A program made the position numbers and the translations under genes. From Oscillospiraceae bacterium (GTDB lineage Bacteria > Bacillota > Clostridia > Oscillospirales > Acutalibacteraceae), in the NCBI GenBank assembly GCA_022508805.1, contig JAFLUM010000008.1, forward strand, positions 39,828 through 103,827: DNA of 64,000 bases, given 5' to 3'. Below the pieces are notes generated by a model. That model was given only the letters and a program-made list of their open reading frames with translations, searched no databases and had not been told where the DNA came from. Shown piece by piece: positions 24,633 through 33,527 of the stretch; the stretch's first letter is position 1; every line of letters begins with the position of its first letter.

Positions 24633-26021
24633 TTATTTTGCAAATATACCTTCCCAGTCGGCAGGTGGAGCGTTATAAAGCACGCCGTCAAGAAGATCGC
24701 CTAACAGACTTACCGGTTCTTTAAGCTTTTTTATAGGTCTTGTCAATTTTTCAATTCTTTCAAATGCCGCTCTGCAAGCCTTGTACTCGGGTGTGTCGGG
24801 AGTGTAAGGCTCGTCTCCGTAGAAAACATTTCTGACAACTTCTATTGCAAAATCTTTAACATTTCTGTCGGCAATTTCGGGGGCTACGGATTTGCTTATC
24901 ATGAGCAGTTTGCCTAACTTTTTAAAGGTAAGCGAATGGAGCTTTTTACCGAGGAAATTCAGCGGAAATTTAAGACGGTAAGCCCTTTCGGGTGTGAAAG
25001 AAAAGCTTGGAGCAACCTCGTTTGCAAAGGTGTCATAATCAAATGCGACCGTGTCAAAGGCTCTGTTAAGAAATGCGTCAAATCGCATTTTCATATAATC
25101 CGTGGGGTCCATTCCGTCAAAATCGCCGTTGAAATCTTTAAGCTGAATTGACGAAACGTGCACCTTTTCATCGTCAAACACTACTTTGCGCATAACAGAC
25201 GGGTAGCCCACCAAAGAGCTTGTGTTTATATCGTAAAGCTCATTGCCATTTTCGGTTACAAGGTGGGCAATGTTCATCATATGGGTGTGTCCCGTGAACA
25301 CGAATTTAATGCCCTTATCGGCTAAATGCTTCGCAGTTTTCTCCCAATCGCCCAGCATATCACGCTCGGAAATAATCGGATAAATGGGCGACGGCGGAAG
25401 AACGGGATGATGGGTAATTGCGAAAATATAATCCCCTGCCGTTCTTGCCTTTTCAATTTCTTCGTCTATCCAGCTAAGGGTATTTTCATCGTATCCGCAA
25501 AACGTTCTGTCCCCGTCGTCATTGAGACACAAAAGGCGGTAGCCGTCCTGAAGCTTTACTGAATAACAATGACTTTCTTTGTGGATTGAGAGTGCCTCGT
25601 TCATACCGAACTCAAAATAGAGGTCAATAAGTTCTTCTCTTGTTGTCAGCTCGGCGGGCAAAATTTCATCTCCCACACATTTAAAGCCTTCGCCTACCTC
25701 GTTTCCCTCAACGTAATAATCGTGGGTTGCGGTGATTACAAATACTCTTTTCCCACCGTCCTTAAGTCGGCGGAGTCTGGGAATTAAATCCAAATGGCTT
25801 TCCTTAGCACCGTTGCAGGAAACGTCGCCGTCAACAAGAACAATGTTTATGTCCTTGTCCTGTATGATCCGATCAATGTAAGCGTCAATAATTACACCCG
25901 TTTGCTTTAAGCACTTTTGGTCCTTGCCCAACGCCTTTTCAAAGCCTTTTCCGCTTGTTCCTAAGACTGTGGCGTAATGATGCAGATCGGTTATCAGATA
26001 AAATTTAAGTTCCTGCGGCAT
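24633..26021 (-). CDS. Metallophosphoesterase with extra C-terminal domain (paralogue 1)
   Basis: 462 residues, no signal peptide. The calcineurin-like metal motifs are in order: TDLHHY (about 11-16), VDGDVSCNG (about 63-71), TATHDYY (normally GNHD; Asn is Thr here), ITHHP and FTGHTHMMN. After about residue 300 follows a roughly 160-residue part not typical of small phosphoesterases (FDAFLNRAFDTVAFDYDTF...). The substrate is unknown. It is paralogous to 26705-28126 along its full length (shared DLHHY/DTHHY, GTSGKG/GVSGEA, SLVGYP). It is the last gene of a seven-gene operon. Confidence 0.8.
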   Translation of the reverse strand: MPQELKFYLITDLHHYATVLGTSGKGFEKALGKDQKCLKQTGVIIDAYIDRIIQDKDINIVLVDGDVSCNGAKESHLDLIPRLRRLKDGGKRVFVITATHDYYVEGNEVGEGFKCVGDEILPAELTTREELIDLYFEFGMNEALSIHKESHCYSVKLQDGYRLLCLNDDGDRTFCGYDENTLSWIDEEIEKARTAGDYIFAITHHPVLPPSPIYPIISERDMLGDWEKTAKHLADKGIKFVFTGHTHMMNIAHLVTENGNELYDINTSSLVGYPSVMRKVVFDDEKVHVSSIQLKDFNGDFDGMDPTDYMKMRFDAFLNRAFDTVAFDYDTFANEVAPSFSFTPERAYRLKFPLNFLGKKLHSLTFKKLGKLLMISKSVAPEIADRNVKDFAIEVVRNVFYGDEPYTPDTPEYKACRAAFERIEKLTRPIKKLKEPVSLLGDLLDGVLYNAPPADWEGIFAK

Positions 26022-26040
26022 TTGTAATACCTCTTTCTAT

Positions 26041-26712
26041 TTATTTAAACACATATACAAAAACCGAAACAAAATGAAGAATACTTCCCGCCAGTACGAA
26101 AAAATGAAAAACGTTGTGGAAATACTTTTTCTTGCTGCCGATTCCGTAAAGCACGGCGCCTACGGTATAGCAAATTCCGCCTGCGAGAAGCGTGTAAAAG
26201 CCACCGGGGCTTAACAGCTCGTAAATTTGCTTGACGACAATAATTACCATCCAACCTTCGGCAATACATAAGATCATCTGCGGTATCTTGGTTTTTTCAA
26301 ATGATATAAAAATCATTGCCGCCGCCGCAAGAGTGCACCCCCACGCCACGCCGAAAAATACCCAGCCGGTAACCGGATTATCAGCGCGCAGAGTCACAAG
26401 CGCATACGGCGTTATAGTGCCGGAAATAAGCAAAAACACCATAGTGTGGTCCACAAGGCGCATCGCCTTTTTGCCGTTATGCTCATACAGAGCGTGATAG
26501 ACCGCCGAGCAGGAATACATAGCTATCATAGTGCCGGTAAATACGAATCCGGTCACTGCGTACCACACGGAGCGGAGAAGTATCCCCTTTACAATGCACA
26601 TTATCAGCGCCAGAATCCCAAATCCGCCGCCGACCATATGTGAGATGGAGCTTATCCACTCTTCCTTGCGTGTGTATTTCGCAAGCGGTACTTTGTCAAG
26701 ATATTTAGACAT
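26041..26712 (-). CDS. Haemolysin III / PAQR family membrane protein
   Basis: 223 residues from ATG 26712, chosen over GTG 26721, which overlaps the AAGGAG ribosome site. Seven hydrophobic segments carry the PAQR marks: EEWISSISHMVGGGFG, SAVYHALYEHNGKKAMRLVDH and FHNVFHFFVLAGSILHF. The metal-binding His and Asp residues are in place. Bacterial members (YqfA/HlyIII) are membrane proteins tied to membrane energetics or lipid state, and haemolysis is not the general role. Its start overlaps the end of the upstream phosphoesterase gene by 8 bases. Confidence 0.88.
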   Translation of the reverse strand: MSKYLDKVPLAKYTRKEEWISSISHMVGGGFGILALIMCIVKGILLRSVWYAVTGFVFTGTMIAMYSCSAVYHALYEHNGKKAMRLVDHTMVFLLISGTITPYALVTLRADNPVTGWVFFGVAWGCTLAAAAMIFISFEKTKIPQMILCIAEGWMVIIVVKQIYELLSPGGFYTLLAGGICYTVGAVLYGIGSKKKYFHNVFHFFVLAGSILHFVSVFVYVFK

Positions 26713-28126
26713 ATATATCACTCCTTATATACAAATGATTATTATCAAGTTCTCCGCCTGTGAGCAGCTCCTCAGCGATGCGGTCAAGCTCGAAGAAAAC
26801 CTTTGATGCTTTACCGTTAAGGCGGAAGGTGCGGCAAACTCTGAGAGGTAACCCGAGAGTACCCTTTACCACCTTATAAAAATCGTCTTGAGAACTGTAT
26901 TTTTGCAGTGAACCGTCAAGGAAGCTTAAAAACGCCTTACCTATTATCTCAGTAACTTTTGTATCGGACAGGGCGTTAACGCTGTCTTTGGAAACAGCTT
27001 TCCCAAAAGTCACAGCGTTTAAGAATTTACCCGCTTTACCCACGGTCAAAGATGAAATTCCACGCAGTACAGGCGCTAAGATAAAGTAATATTTATCTAT
27101 TGTATCTCTTTTTACATTCAGTGCTCCAAATCGCTTTGTGAGTTGTTCGCGGTCGCCGCCGGCCGCCGCGTCAAATACCACAGAGATAACTCGCGTGGCG
27201 TGGTCGGCGAGAAATTTTGTCAAATCTGTTTTTTCGCCGTCAACGGTACATTCCTTTAAATGCTCGGTATCTACTGAAATGCCGCCGTCCTCCACGGTCA
27301 TTGTGACTATGGGTGCAGGATACCCAACGAGAGAACCCACATTTATTTCATATATAGTATTGCCTGCAGGAGAGGTGTGCCTGTCAATACGCTGCATATG
27401 AGAGTGCCCCACAAACACGAAACGGAGTCCCGCATCAGCCATCTTGTTGAGAATTTCTTCACCGTTCCTTACAGAGGCGTGCTTTGTGATAAGTGGGCTG
27501 ATATGTGGGTACAGAAGGTGATGCTCCATTGCAACAGGCACCCTGCCGCGCGAAACAGCGTCCTTTATCTGTTCAAGTATCCATTCAAGATGCGCTTTTT
27601 TAAAGCCAGCGCCGCCTCTGCCGTTTTTGTCGTCGTTAAGGGCAAGGAGTGTCACATTTTCACCGATATCCACGGCATACGATGCAGGTCCGAGAGTGGT
27701 TTTGTACTCAGCATATGCATCGTTTACCCCAAAATCGTAGTAAAAATCGTACAGTTCGTTATGATCGATTATCGGCACGTCGTTATAGACCTTATCGCCC
27801 TCAAAACGGCGGGGATTACGGTCACAGCACCAATCGTGCGTGGCAGTGACAACATAGACATTTTTCTTTTCTTTAAGCTTATACAGCTTTTCGCGGAATT
27901 CCTCGTGGCTTACTCTTTCGCCGTCGTTGGACAGGTCACCCACGATCATTACCGCGTCACAGTCGCTGTTACCTATCTTTTCAAAGGCGCTGTCGATTAT
28001 CTCGCCCGTTTCGGCAAGGCATTTTTGGTCGGAATCGGAGCGTAATGTATAAGCCTCACCGCTGACTCCCAATGTTTTTGAATAATGATGTGTATCGGCA
28101 ATAAAGGTCAAAACTGTTTTGCTCAT
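26705..28126 (-). CDS. Metallophosphoesterase with extra C-terminal domain (paralogue 2)
   Basis: 473 residues. The motifs are IADTHHYSKTLG, VGDLSNDGERVSHEEF, TATHDWC (Thr replacing Asn of GNHD), MEHHLLYPH and FVGHSHMQRID. It shares length and C-terminal layout with the enzyme at 24633-26021. Between the two lies only the PAQR gene, with an 8-base overlap on this side. No secretion signal, so action on a cytosolic or membrane-inner-face phosphoester is expected. Candidates include nucleotides, lipid-linked intermediates or wall precursors (inference from neighbours). Confidence 0.8.
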   Translation of the reverse strand: MSKTVLTFIADTHHYSKTLGVSGEAYTLRSDSDQKCLAETGEIIDSAFEKIGNSDCDAVMIVGDLSNDGERVSHEEFREKLYKLKEKKNVYVVTATHDWCCDRNPRRFEGDKVYNDVPIIDHNELYDFYYDFGVNDAYAEYKTTLGPASYAVDIGENVTLLALNDDKNGRGGAGFKKAHLEWILEQIKDAVSRGRVPVAMEHHLLYPHISPLITKHASVRNGEEILNKMADAGLRFVFVGHSHMQRIDRHTSPAGNTIYEINVGSLVGYPAPIVTMTVEDGGISVDTEHLKECTVDGEKTDLTKFLADHATRVISVVFDAAAGGDREQLTKRFGALNVKRDTIDKYYFILAPVLRGISSLTVGKAGKFLNAVTFGKAVSKDSVNALSDTKVTEIIGKAFLSFLDGSLQKYSSQDDFYKVVKGTLGLPLRVCRTFRLNGKASKVFFELDRIAEELLTGGELDNNHLYIRSDIYV

Positions 28127-28129
28127 AAC

Positions 28130-29527
28130 TTACTTTTTCTCTTCTTCACGCTTTAAAATTATGTAATCGTGAACCTTGTCGGCAAGGTCGCCGTAGAGCT
28201 TAAATTTCTTTCTGAATACCAAAAGTGACAATGTGAGGAATATGATGGGTGCACCGAAGCACACGAAGCCAATACCCAACTTTGTTCCGCTGCTTATTGA
28301 ATTTTGTGCCTTTTGATCGTTGTAATTCATTATCCAAAGTCCGCCGAAAAGCACAATTGTTTGAATGGTGTAAGCCATTTTCTGCAAAAAGCCTTTCATT
28401 GAAAATGTGATGCTCTCACTTCTTGTTCCGTTTTTGTATTCGCCGTAGTCCACAATATCCGCAAGGAAAATCGTTTGGGATACGAACATTGAGGAAATTC
28501 CCACAGATGCTAAAATGTAGCAGAAGCTGAGAGCGAGCGGGAGTTTAAGCAGCGGTCCGAACACAAACATTAAAGCGTAGCCGAGAATGGCGGTAGAAAG
28601 GGAAATGGTATATGTAGTTCTTTTTGTGAATTTCTTTGAAAGTACGGGGATAACTAAAAGTCCTAAAACAGAACCGACTGTGCCGATCGTCCCGAAAAGC
28701 GACTGTGATTTGGGTTGTCCTAAAGAGTCGTTAAAATAGTAAACTGCCGTGGAGCTTGTTAAATACCAGCCTGCATTTGAAAGCATTGCGAAAAGAATGA
28801 ACCAACCAAGCTGGTCGTTAGTTTTAATAACGGAAAAGATTTGTTTAAGGCTGAATTTTTTCTTTTCGCCGTAAACAACATTTGTTTCTTTCGTTGTAAG
28901 AACGCAAATGAGGGCAAATATTACAAGGCATATCCCGCAAATAATTGCCCATTTTGAAAATCCGCCGGGTGTATAGCCCTCATCTGTTTTTTGCTCTAAA
29001 TCAGAGGCTAATTTCGGCACGATAAGGGGAGTTAAAATCGTTATTATTCCCTGACCCAGACCCGAAAAAGTTCTTGCAACTGTTGCCACAAGGTTCCTTT
29101 CTTTTTCTTCGCTTGTAAATGAGGGAACCATTGACCAGTAAGGAATGTCCGCCATGGTGTTTGTCATTCCCCAAAGGACATACATTACCGCTATGTAGGT
29201 GTAAAGGCGCCAACCGCTCATACCGAAGGATGTAAATAAAAGGGCAACAACTATGGCATTTGAAAGTGCTCCTATAAGTATCCACGGGCGGTATTTGCCG
29301 AATTTTGTCCGCGTGTTGTCAACAATAGTGCCCATCATTGGGTCATTGATGCCATCCCAAATACGTGCCAAGGGAGTAATTATCAAAAGAAATGCCGAAT
29401 GTATGCCAAGACTTGAAAGGTAATAGGAAAGGAAAGAATAAAACAGACCGTAGCTGAGGTCAAGTCCTATTGCCCCAACGCCGTAGCAGGAGTATTTGCC
29501 TAATTTTTTAAAAAATGAATTATTCAT
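28130..29527 (-). CDS. GPH-family sugar:cation symporter
   Basis: 465 residues, about 12 membrane segments. The glycoside-pentoside-hexuronide symporter signature is clear: PLARIWDGINDPMMGTIVDN followed by RTKFGKYRPWILIGA. NTMADIPYWSMVPSF and DIVDYGEYKNGTRSESITF are the matching later blocks. These carriers bring in beta-glycosides, pentosides or glucuronides with Na+ or H+. Substrate choice is not readable. The start overlaps the stop of the 64-residue protein gene, and its stop is 3 bases from the next gene. Confidence 0.9.
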   Translation of the reverse strand: MNNSFFKKLGKYSCYGVGAIGLDLSYGLFYSFLSYYLSSLGIHSAFLLIITPLARIWDGINDPMMGTIVDNTRTKFGKYRPWILIGALSNAIVVALLFTSFGMSGWRLYTYIAVMYVLWGMTNTMADIPYWSMVPSFTSEEKERNLVATVARTFSGLGQGIITILTPLIVPKLASDLEQKTDEGYTPGGFSKWAIICGICLVIFALICVLTTKETNVVYGEKKKFSLKQIFSVIKTNDQLGWFILFAMLSNAGWYLTSSTAVYYFNDSLGQPKSQSLFGTIGTVGSVLGLLVIPVLSKKFTKRTTYTISLSTAILGYALMFVFGPLLKLPLALSFCYILASVGISSMFVSQTIFLADIVDYGEYKNGTRSESITFSMKGFLQKMAYTIQTIVLFGGLWIMNYNDQKAQNSISSGTKLGIGFVCFGAPIIFLTLSLLVFRKKFKLYGDLADKVHDYIILKREEEKK

Positions 29528-29714
29528 TTACACTTTCCCCTTTCACCTTGTCGATGGCGTTCTTAATATCCTGCTCCGCTTCGGGGAATTCTCTTGAATA
29601 ATCGCCGTGCTGTTCTTCGTAGATAGTCAGCGCAAGAGATAACACGCCCGCCGCCGCAGTGATAAAAGGTACGACTTTCATTATTTTTTTGACGGTTTGC
29701 ACATTCATTTTCAT
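29520..29714 (-). CDS. Small single-span membrane protein (64 aa)
   Basis: 64 residues with one hydrophobic helix (about 13-32: KVVPFITAAAGVLSLALTIY) and an acidic soluble tail. The start overlaps the murE-like stop and the stop overlaps the symporter start, so it is translated between two coupled genes. I know no family. Its place suggests an accessory subunit of the symporter or of the ligase. Confidence 0.65.
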   Translation of the reverse strand: MKMNVQTVKKIMKVVPFITAAAGVLSLALTIYEEQHGDYSREFPEAEQDIKNAIDKVKGESVNE

Positions 29715-31213
29715 TTTCCAATCCCCTTTTCGTATTCTCTTAAATATTTCACGGCATAATAGGTGTCCGTGGGATAATCGGCAAGTCCCAATCCCCTTTT
29801 TTGGTGGGTCTCGTTACCCTTACCTGCAAGCAGGATGACTCCCTCGCCGTCACATTCCTCAATAGCACGGCGGATAGCCTCACCGCGGTCATAAATTATT
29901 TTGTAATTGCCGCCTACGCCCTCAATATAATCTGCGATTTCGCGGCAGATACTTTCGAGCGGCTCTTCGGCAGGGTCGTCCTCGGTAACATACACCGTAT
30001 CGGCATTTTTGCCGCTGACCTCGCCCAGATCCTTACGGCGGATAAGCGCCTTGTTGCCCGGACAGCCGAAAACGATCGACACCTTTCTGCCCGGATACTC
30101 ACGGCGAACGGATGCAAAGAGACTTTCAAAGCTCATTTTATTGTGGGCATAATCCACAATGACAGCGATTTTTTTATCCGCGCTCTCGTGTATCTCCATA
30201 CGACCGTTTGCACGAGCCTTTAAAAGTCCTGAGTAAATATATTTTTCGTCAATGCCTAAATTTAGGCAGACGGCTATGGCGCAAAGAGCGTTTTCCACGT
30301 TGAATAGTCCGGGAACTGTCAGAGTGAAGTCACGCTCAAAAGCTTTAGTGCGGACCGTGAAAACCGTATCGGAGCCGTCCTTGCGTATGTTATAGCCGTA
30401 CACGTCGGCACTGCTGTTTTTTGTGCTGAAGGTCACCGTTTCAGGAGCATTTTTCGCATATTCCATAACCTCGTCGGTGCGGTCGGAATCAAGATTTATT
30501 ACGGCAGTCTTGCACTGGGAGAAAATTTTCATTTTAGACTGAAAATAATCCTCAAAATTCGGGTGCTCCACGGCGCTTATATGATCGATACCGATATTAA
30601 GATAACATCCGACGGAGAATTCAACTCCCGCCGTTCTGCCGTATTTCAGCGCTTGGGAAGAGACCTCCATAGTGAAGTAGTCTATTCCGCTTTTTTGAGC
30701 GTTATAAAAATGCTTATGCAGCTCCAGCGGCTCGGGCGTTGTGAGGTGACTTTCACTGCGCTCGACTCCGTCATAAGTGTCTATTGACGAGACGATGGCG
30801 CTCTCTTTTTTGCCGTTATCCTTTAAATATCCGTCAAGAATATATTTTATAAAATAAGCGGTGGTGGACTTGCCCTTTGTGCCTGTAATACCTATGAGAT
30901 TGAGCTTTTGCCAGCTTTTTTCGTAATAGAGATCTGCCGCAAGCCACATAGCACGGCGAATATCGGAAACTATGATACAGGGAGCGTCCGTGTTGTATTT
31001 TTTTTCGGAAATGTAAAAGGCAGCTCCCTTTTTGAGAGCATCCAGCAGATACTGCTCCTTAAAATGTGCTCCCTTGCAGATAAAAAGAGTGTTTTTGAGA
31101 ATATCTTGAGAGTCGCACGAAACATAGTCCACCGACATATCTTCATCAGCAGAGTACTCGCACAATATTGAATTTTCACGGAAAATGTCCAAATAATTTT
31201 TAATATAAGTCAT
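29711..31213 (-). CDS. MurE-type UDP-MurNAc-tripeptide ligase (atypical amino-acid motif)
   Basis: 500 residues with the three Mur-ligase domains. An N-terminal UDP-binding domain is followed by the ATP loop GITGTKGKSTTA (GTKGKST at 111-117), STEPxEL-like LTTPEPLEL, VSSQAL, and the carbamylated-lysine region YFQSKMKIF. The C-terminal domain has VDYAHNKMSFE and FGCPGNKALIRRKDLGE. In diaminopimelate-adding MurE the selectivity loop reads DNPR; here it is DDPA (412-415), without the arginine. The amino acid it adds therefore may not be meso-diaminopimelate. It lies outside any mur/fts cluster, between a phosphoesterase and a symporter. It may be the housekeeping MurE or a specialised paralogue. 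Confidence 0.82.
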   Translation of the reverse strand: MTYIKNYLDIFRENSILCEYSADEDMSVDYVSCDSQDILKNTLFICKGAHFKEQYLLDALKKGAAFYISEKKYNTDAPCIIVSDIRRAMWLAADLYYEKSWQKLNLIGITGTKGKSTTAYFIKYILDGYLKDNGKKESAIVSSIDTYDGVERSESHLTTPEPLELHKHFYNAQKSGIDYFTMEVSSQALKYGRTAGVEFSVGCYLNIGIDHISAVEHPNFEDYFQSKMKIFSQCKTAVINLDSDRTDEVMEYAKNAPETVTFSTKNSSADVYGYNIRKDGSDTVFTVRTKAFERDFTLTVPGLFNVENALCAIAVCLNLGIDEKYIYSGLLKARANGRMEIHESADKKIAVIVDYAHNKMSFESLFASVRREYPGRKVSIVFGCPGNKALIRRKDLGEVSGKNADTVYVTEDDPAEEPLESICREIADYIEGVGGNYKIIYDRGEAIRRAIEECDGEGVILLAGKGNETHQKRGLGLADYPTDTYYAVKYLREYEKGIGK

Positions 31214-31227
31214 TTTAATTATCCTTA

Positions 31228-31920
31228 TTATATTTTCTCACCTGTAACGCCGTTTACTATGTCTCTGAACACGGCACGGTGGGTCTCGGAAATATATTTG
31301 TCCGTATGAATTGAGCCGAAATACCATTTTTTAAAGCGGCAGTTACCCGAAAGCTCCTCAAAATAAGCATTGAGGGCCGTAACACGAAGCATAAGATTAT
31401 CGTCGTTTAAGTTTAAAAAGCTCTTAACCTTTAAGGGCGGCTCGTGGGTCACTATTATGTCCATATCGTAGCCTGCTATCTCAAGATTTTCGGCGCCCTC
31501 CAAAAGCTCTTCTTGGGTAGGTATTTCTCCTTTTGACCACGCGTTCACATCACGGCGAATGTCGATGTCAGAGCTCTCTCCCCCGCCCATAGTAAATATC
31601 TTTTTGCCCTCTATCTCAAAAATCTGTCCTCTTAAAAGGTGATACAGATTTCCGTATATCTTGTGCACCTTACCGCCGTTCCACTGGCTTATCTCATAGT
31701 CGTTTAAAAGGTCAAAATTCTCGTGAGTGCCGTCAATAAAGCAGATATTATATTTTCTTTTACCCAAGGCTCGCAGAAAACGCTGTTCCGAACGGTTGCC
31801 GCTCCACATAAAGCCGAAATCGCCGCAAATTATAAGAGTGTCTCCCTCTTTAAGCTTTCTGAGCGCCATACGCGAAAGTCGCTTGCGGTCGCCGTGTGTG
31901 TCACCGGTTACATAAATCAT
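31228..31920 (-). CDS. Metallophosphoesterase, small cytosolic type
   Basis: 230 residues from ATG 31920, which has AAAAGGAA upstream; the longer frame from 31956 contains that site. The metal motifs are TGDTHGD, CGDFGFMWSG, DGTHENFD (Thr for Asn of GNHE), VTHEPP and FGSIHTDK (Ser for the first His of GHxH). Both changes may be normal for this subgroup. It is the first gene of the murE-containing operon, ending 14 bases before the ligase. Its substrate is unknown. Confidence 0.78.
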   Translation of the reverse strand: MIYVTGDTHGDRKRLSRMALRKLKEGDTLIICGDFGFMWSGNRSEQRFLRALGKRKYNICFIDGTHENFDLLNDYEISQWNGGKVHKIYGNLYHLLRGQIFEIEGKKIFTMGGGESSDIDIRRDVNAWSKGEIPTQEELLEGAENLEIAGYDMDIIVTHEPPLKVKSFLNLNDDNLMLRVTALNAYFEELSGNCRFKKWYFGSIHTDKYISETHRAVFRDIVNGVTGEKI

Positions 31921-31963
31921 TTCAAAAAATTCCTTTTTACATATTTTATCTTTCAAATAAATG

Positions 31964-31972
31964 TGCTATACT
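31964..31972 (+). promoter_or_regulatory. Possible extended -10 for the carboxypeptidase gene
   Basis: TGCTATACT with no good -35, about 40 bases before the start. It lies in the divergent gap with the phosphoesterase gene. Confidence 0.35.
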
Positions 31973-32008
31973 TAAATTATATTATTTCTGCGTGTATTTT
32001 TCAAGTGG

Positions 32009-33355
32009 GTGATTCTTTTGAAAAAGCTTGTCTCTGTTTTACTTGTAACGGTCATATTTATATCGTGCTTTTGCATAAGCTCAAATGCGTCTTTTAATTC
32101 GCTTTTAGAGACTGAGGCGGACATAGTTCTGCTTATAAACACCGACAGTGAGACAGTTATTTTTGACAAAAACGCGGACAAGCACAGTGCCCCTGCATCG
32201 CTTACGAAAATCGTCACCTGTATGCTCACTTTGGAAAATTGCGAGGATTTAAACACTCAAGTCACCTGTAAGAGTGAAAGTCTCAACGGTCTTTATGCAC
32301 AAAATGCGGCGACGGTGGGTATTTTAGCGGGCGAAACGCTTACCGTAAACGATCTGCTGCACTGCCTGATGATCCCGTCGGCGGCGGATGCGGCGAATAT
32401 ACTGGCGGATTTCATCGGCGGCAGCATTGATGAATTCGTTGTGATGATGAATGATTTTGTCAAAAATCTCGGCTGTGAAAACACACACTTTATAAACCCC
32501 CACGGTCTTGACAGCGGCGGCGGAGCTTACACCACGGCGTACGATCTTTATAAAATCACAAAATACGCCTTGCAAAATCCGACTTTTAAAGAGATCACCG
32601 GCACGGTCAAATATCAAATCGGACCTACGAACAAATATCCGCATATAAGATATCTGAATACGACCGTAAAAATGATGAACTCCGCTTATAAGGATTATTA
32701 TCTGCCTGAGGTATCGGGAGTAAAGACAGGCACCACCGACGCGGCGGGACACTGCGTTATCACAACCGCATCTAAAAGCGGATACAACTATATGCTTATT
32801 GTTATGAACGCTCCGCAGTACGATATTGACGGCGACGGTGTGGAGGAAAATGTCGCCTTTACGGACAGTAAAAAAATATATGAATGGGCATTCGAACATA
32901 TAGTTCTCACAAAGGTTACCAGCACCACGGACGTGGTTACGGTAATAGATATTAAATATAACTGGAATGTGGATCATCTGCGGCTTGTGCCTGCAAAGGA
33001 AATATCGACGCTTGTCCCCACGGGAACGGAATCGGGCAGTCTTACCGTAAGACCTATTGAAAGTGAGACTCCGCAGACGGTAAACGCACCTGTGCAAAAG
33101 GGAGATATTTTAGGTAAAGCCGAAGTGCTTTACGGCGAGGAGGTAGTTGCCACTGTAGACCTTGCCGCCGCTGAGAGTGTCAGCAGAAGCTTTACACTGT
33201 GGGTATTCAGCGGTATCAAGACAGTGTTTTCATCGCCGATTTTCCTGATACTGTTTGCGCTTGTCGTATTGATGATAGTGATTTACATTTTGCTCATTAT
33301 CCGCAAAAACCGTATAAAAGCAAAAAGACGAAAGATCAAAATGGTTAAAGGCTGA
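32009..33355 (+). CDS. D-alanyl-D-alanine carboxypeptidase (DacF/PBP5 type) with altered SxN motif
   Basis: 448 residues: signal peptide (about 7-28), S11 peptidase domain, a beta-rich domain, then a C-terminal membrane helix (about 412-432) and a basic tail. It trims the terminal D-Ala of wall pentapeptides outside the cell. The catalytic SLTK (Ser64, Lys67) and KTG (239-241) are present. The second motif, usually SxN, reads S-A-A (124-126). The translated start is GTG 32009 or, more likely, TTG 32018, with GGGTGAT upstream. DacF-type enzymes shape the spore cortex in Bacillus. A terminator follows. Confidence 0.87.
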   Translation: MILLKKLVSVLLVTVIFISCFCISSNASFNSLLETEADIVLLINTDSETVIFDKNADKHSAPASLTKIVTCMLTLENCEDLNTQVTCKSESLNGLYAQNAATVGILAGETLTVNDLLHCLMIPSAADAANILADFIGGSIDEFVVMMNDFVKNLGCENTHFINPHGLDSGGGAYTTAYDLYKITKYALQNPTFKEITGTVKYQIGPTNKYPHIRYLNTTVKMMNSAYKDYYLPEVSGVKTGTTDAAGHCVITTASKSGYNYMLIVMNAPQYDIDGDGVEENVAFTDSKKIYEWAFEHIVLTKVTSTTDVVTVIDIKYNWNVDHLRLVPAKEISTLVPTGTESGSLTVRPIESETPQTVNAPVQKGDILGKAEVLYGEEVVATVDLAAAESVSRSFTLWVFSGIKTVFSSPIFLILFALVVLMIVIYILLIIRKNRIKAKRRKIKMVKG

Positions 33356-33370
33356 TAAAAGCAATCTTTT

Positions 33371-33403
33371 CCCGCAGAGGCATGACCTTTGCGGGAATTT
33401 TTT
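33371..33403 (+). terminator. Intrinsic terminator of the carboxypeptidase gene
   Basis: CCCGCAgAGG and CCTtTGCGGG pair around CATGA, followed by TTTTTT. Confidence 0.85.
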
Positions 33404-33468
33404 GTTCACGTTTTTTGTGAATTTATTATAATAAATATAAAAAGTGTGGTATTTTTTTGTCTAATATA

Positions 33469-33496
33469 TTGAATTATTTTACAAAAGTGGTACAAT
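33469..33496 (+). promoter_or_regulatory. Sigma-A type promoter for the beta-lactamase-fold gene
   Basis: TTGAAT (33469-33474) and TACAAT (33491-33496), 16 bp apart. GAAAGGG lies just ahead of ATG 33528. Confidence 0.45.
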
Positions 33497-33527
33497 TATT
33501 ATATGTATTTATGAAAGGGAAAATTTT

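Noticed and set aside
27377..28045. 222-codon frame opposite a metallophosphoesterase
   Set aside because: Antisense shadow; the minus-strand gene has complete motifs.
32324..33097. 257-codon minus-strand frame within the carboxypeptidase gene
   Set aside because: Arg/Cys/His-rich composition typical of an antisense frame.
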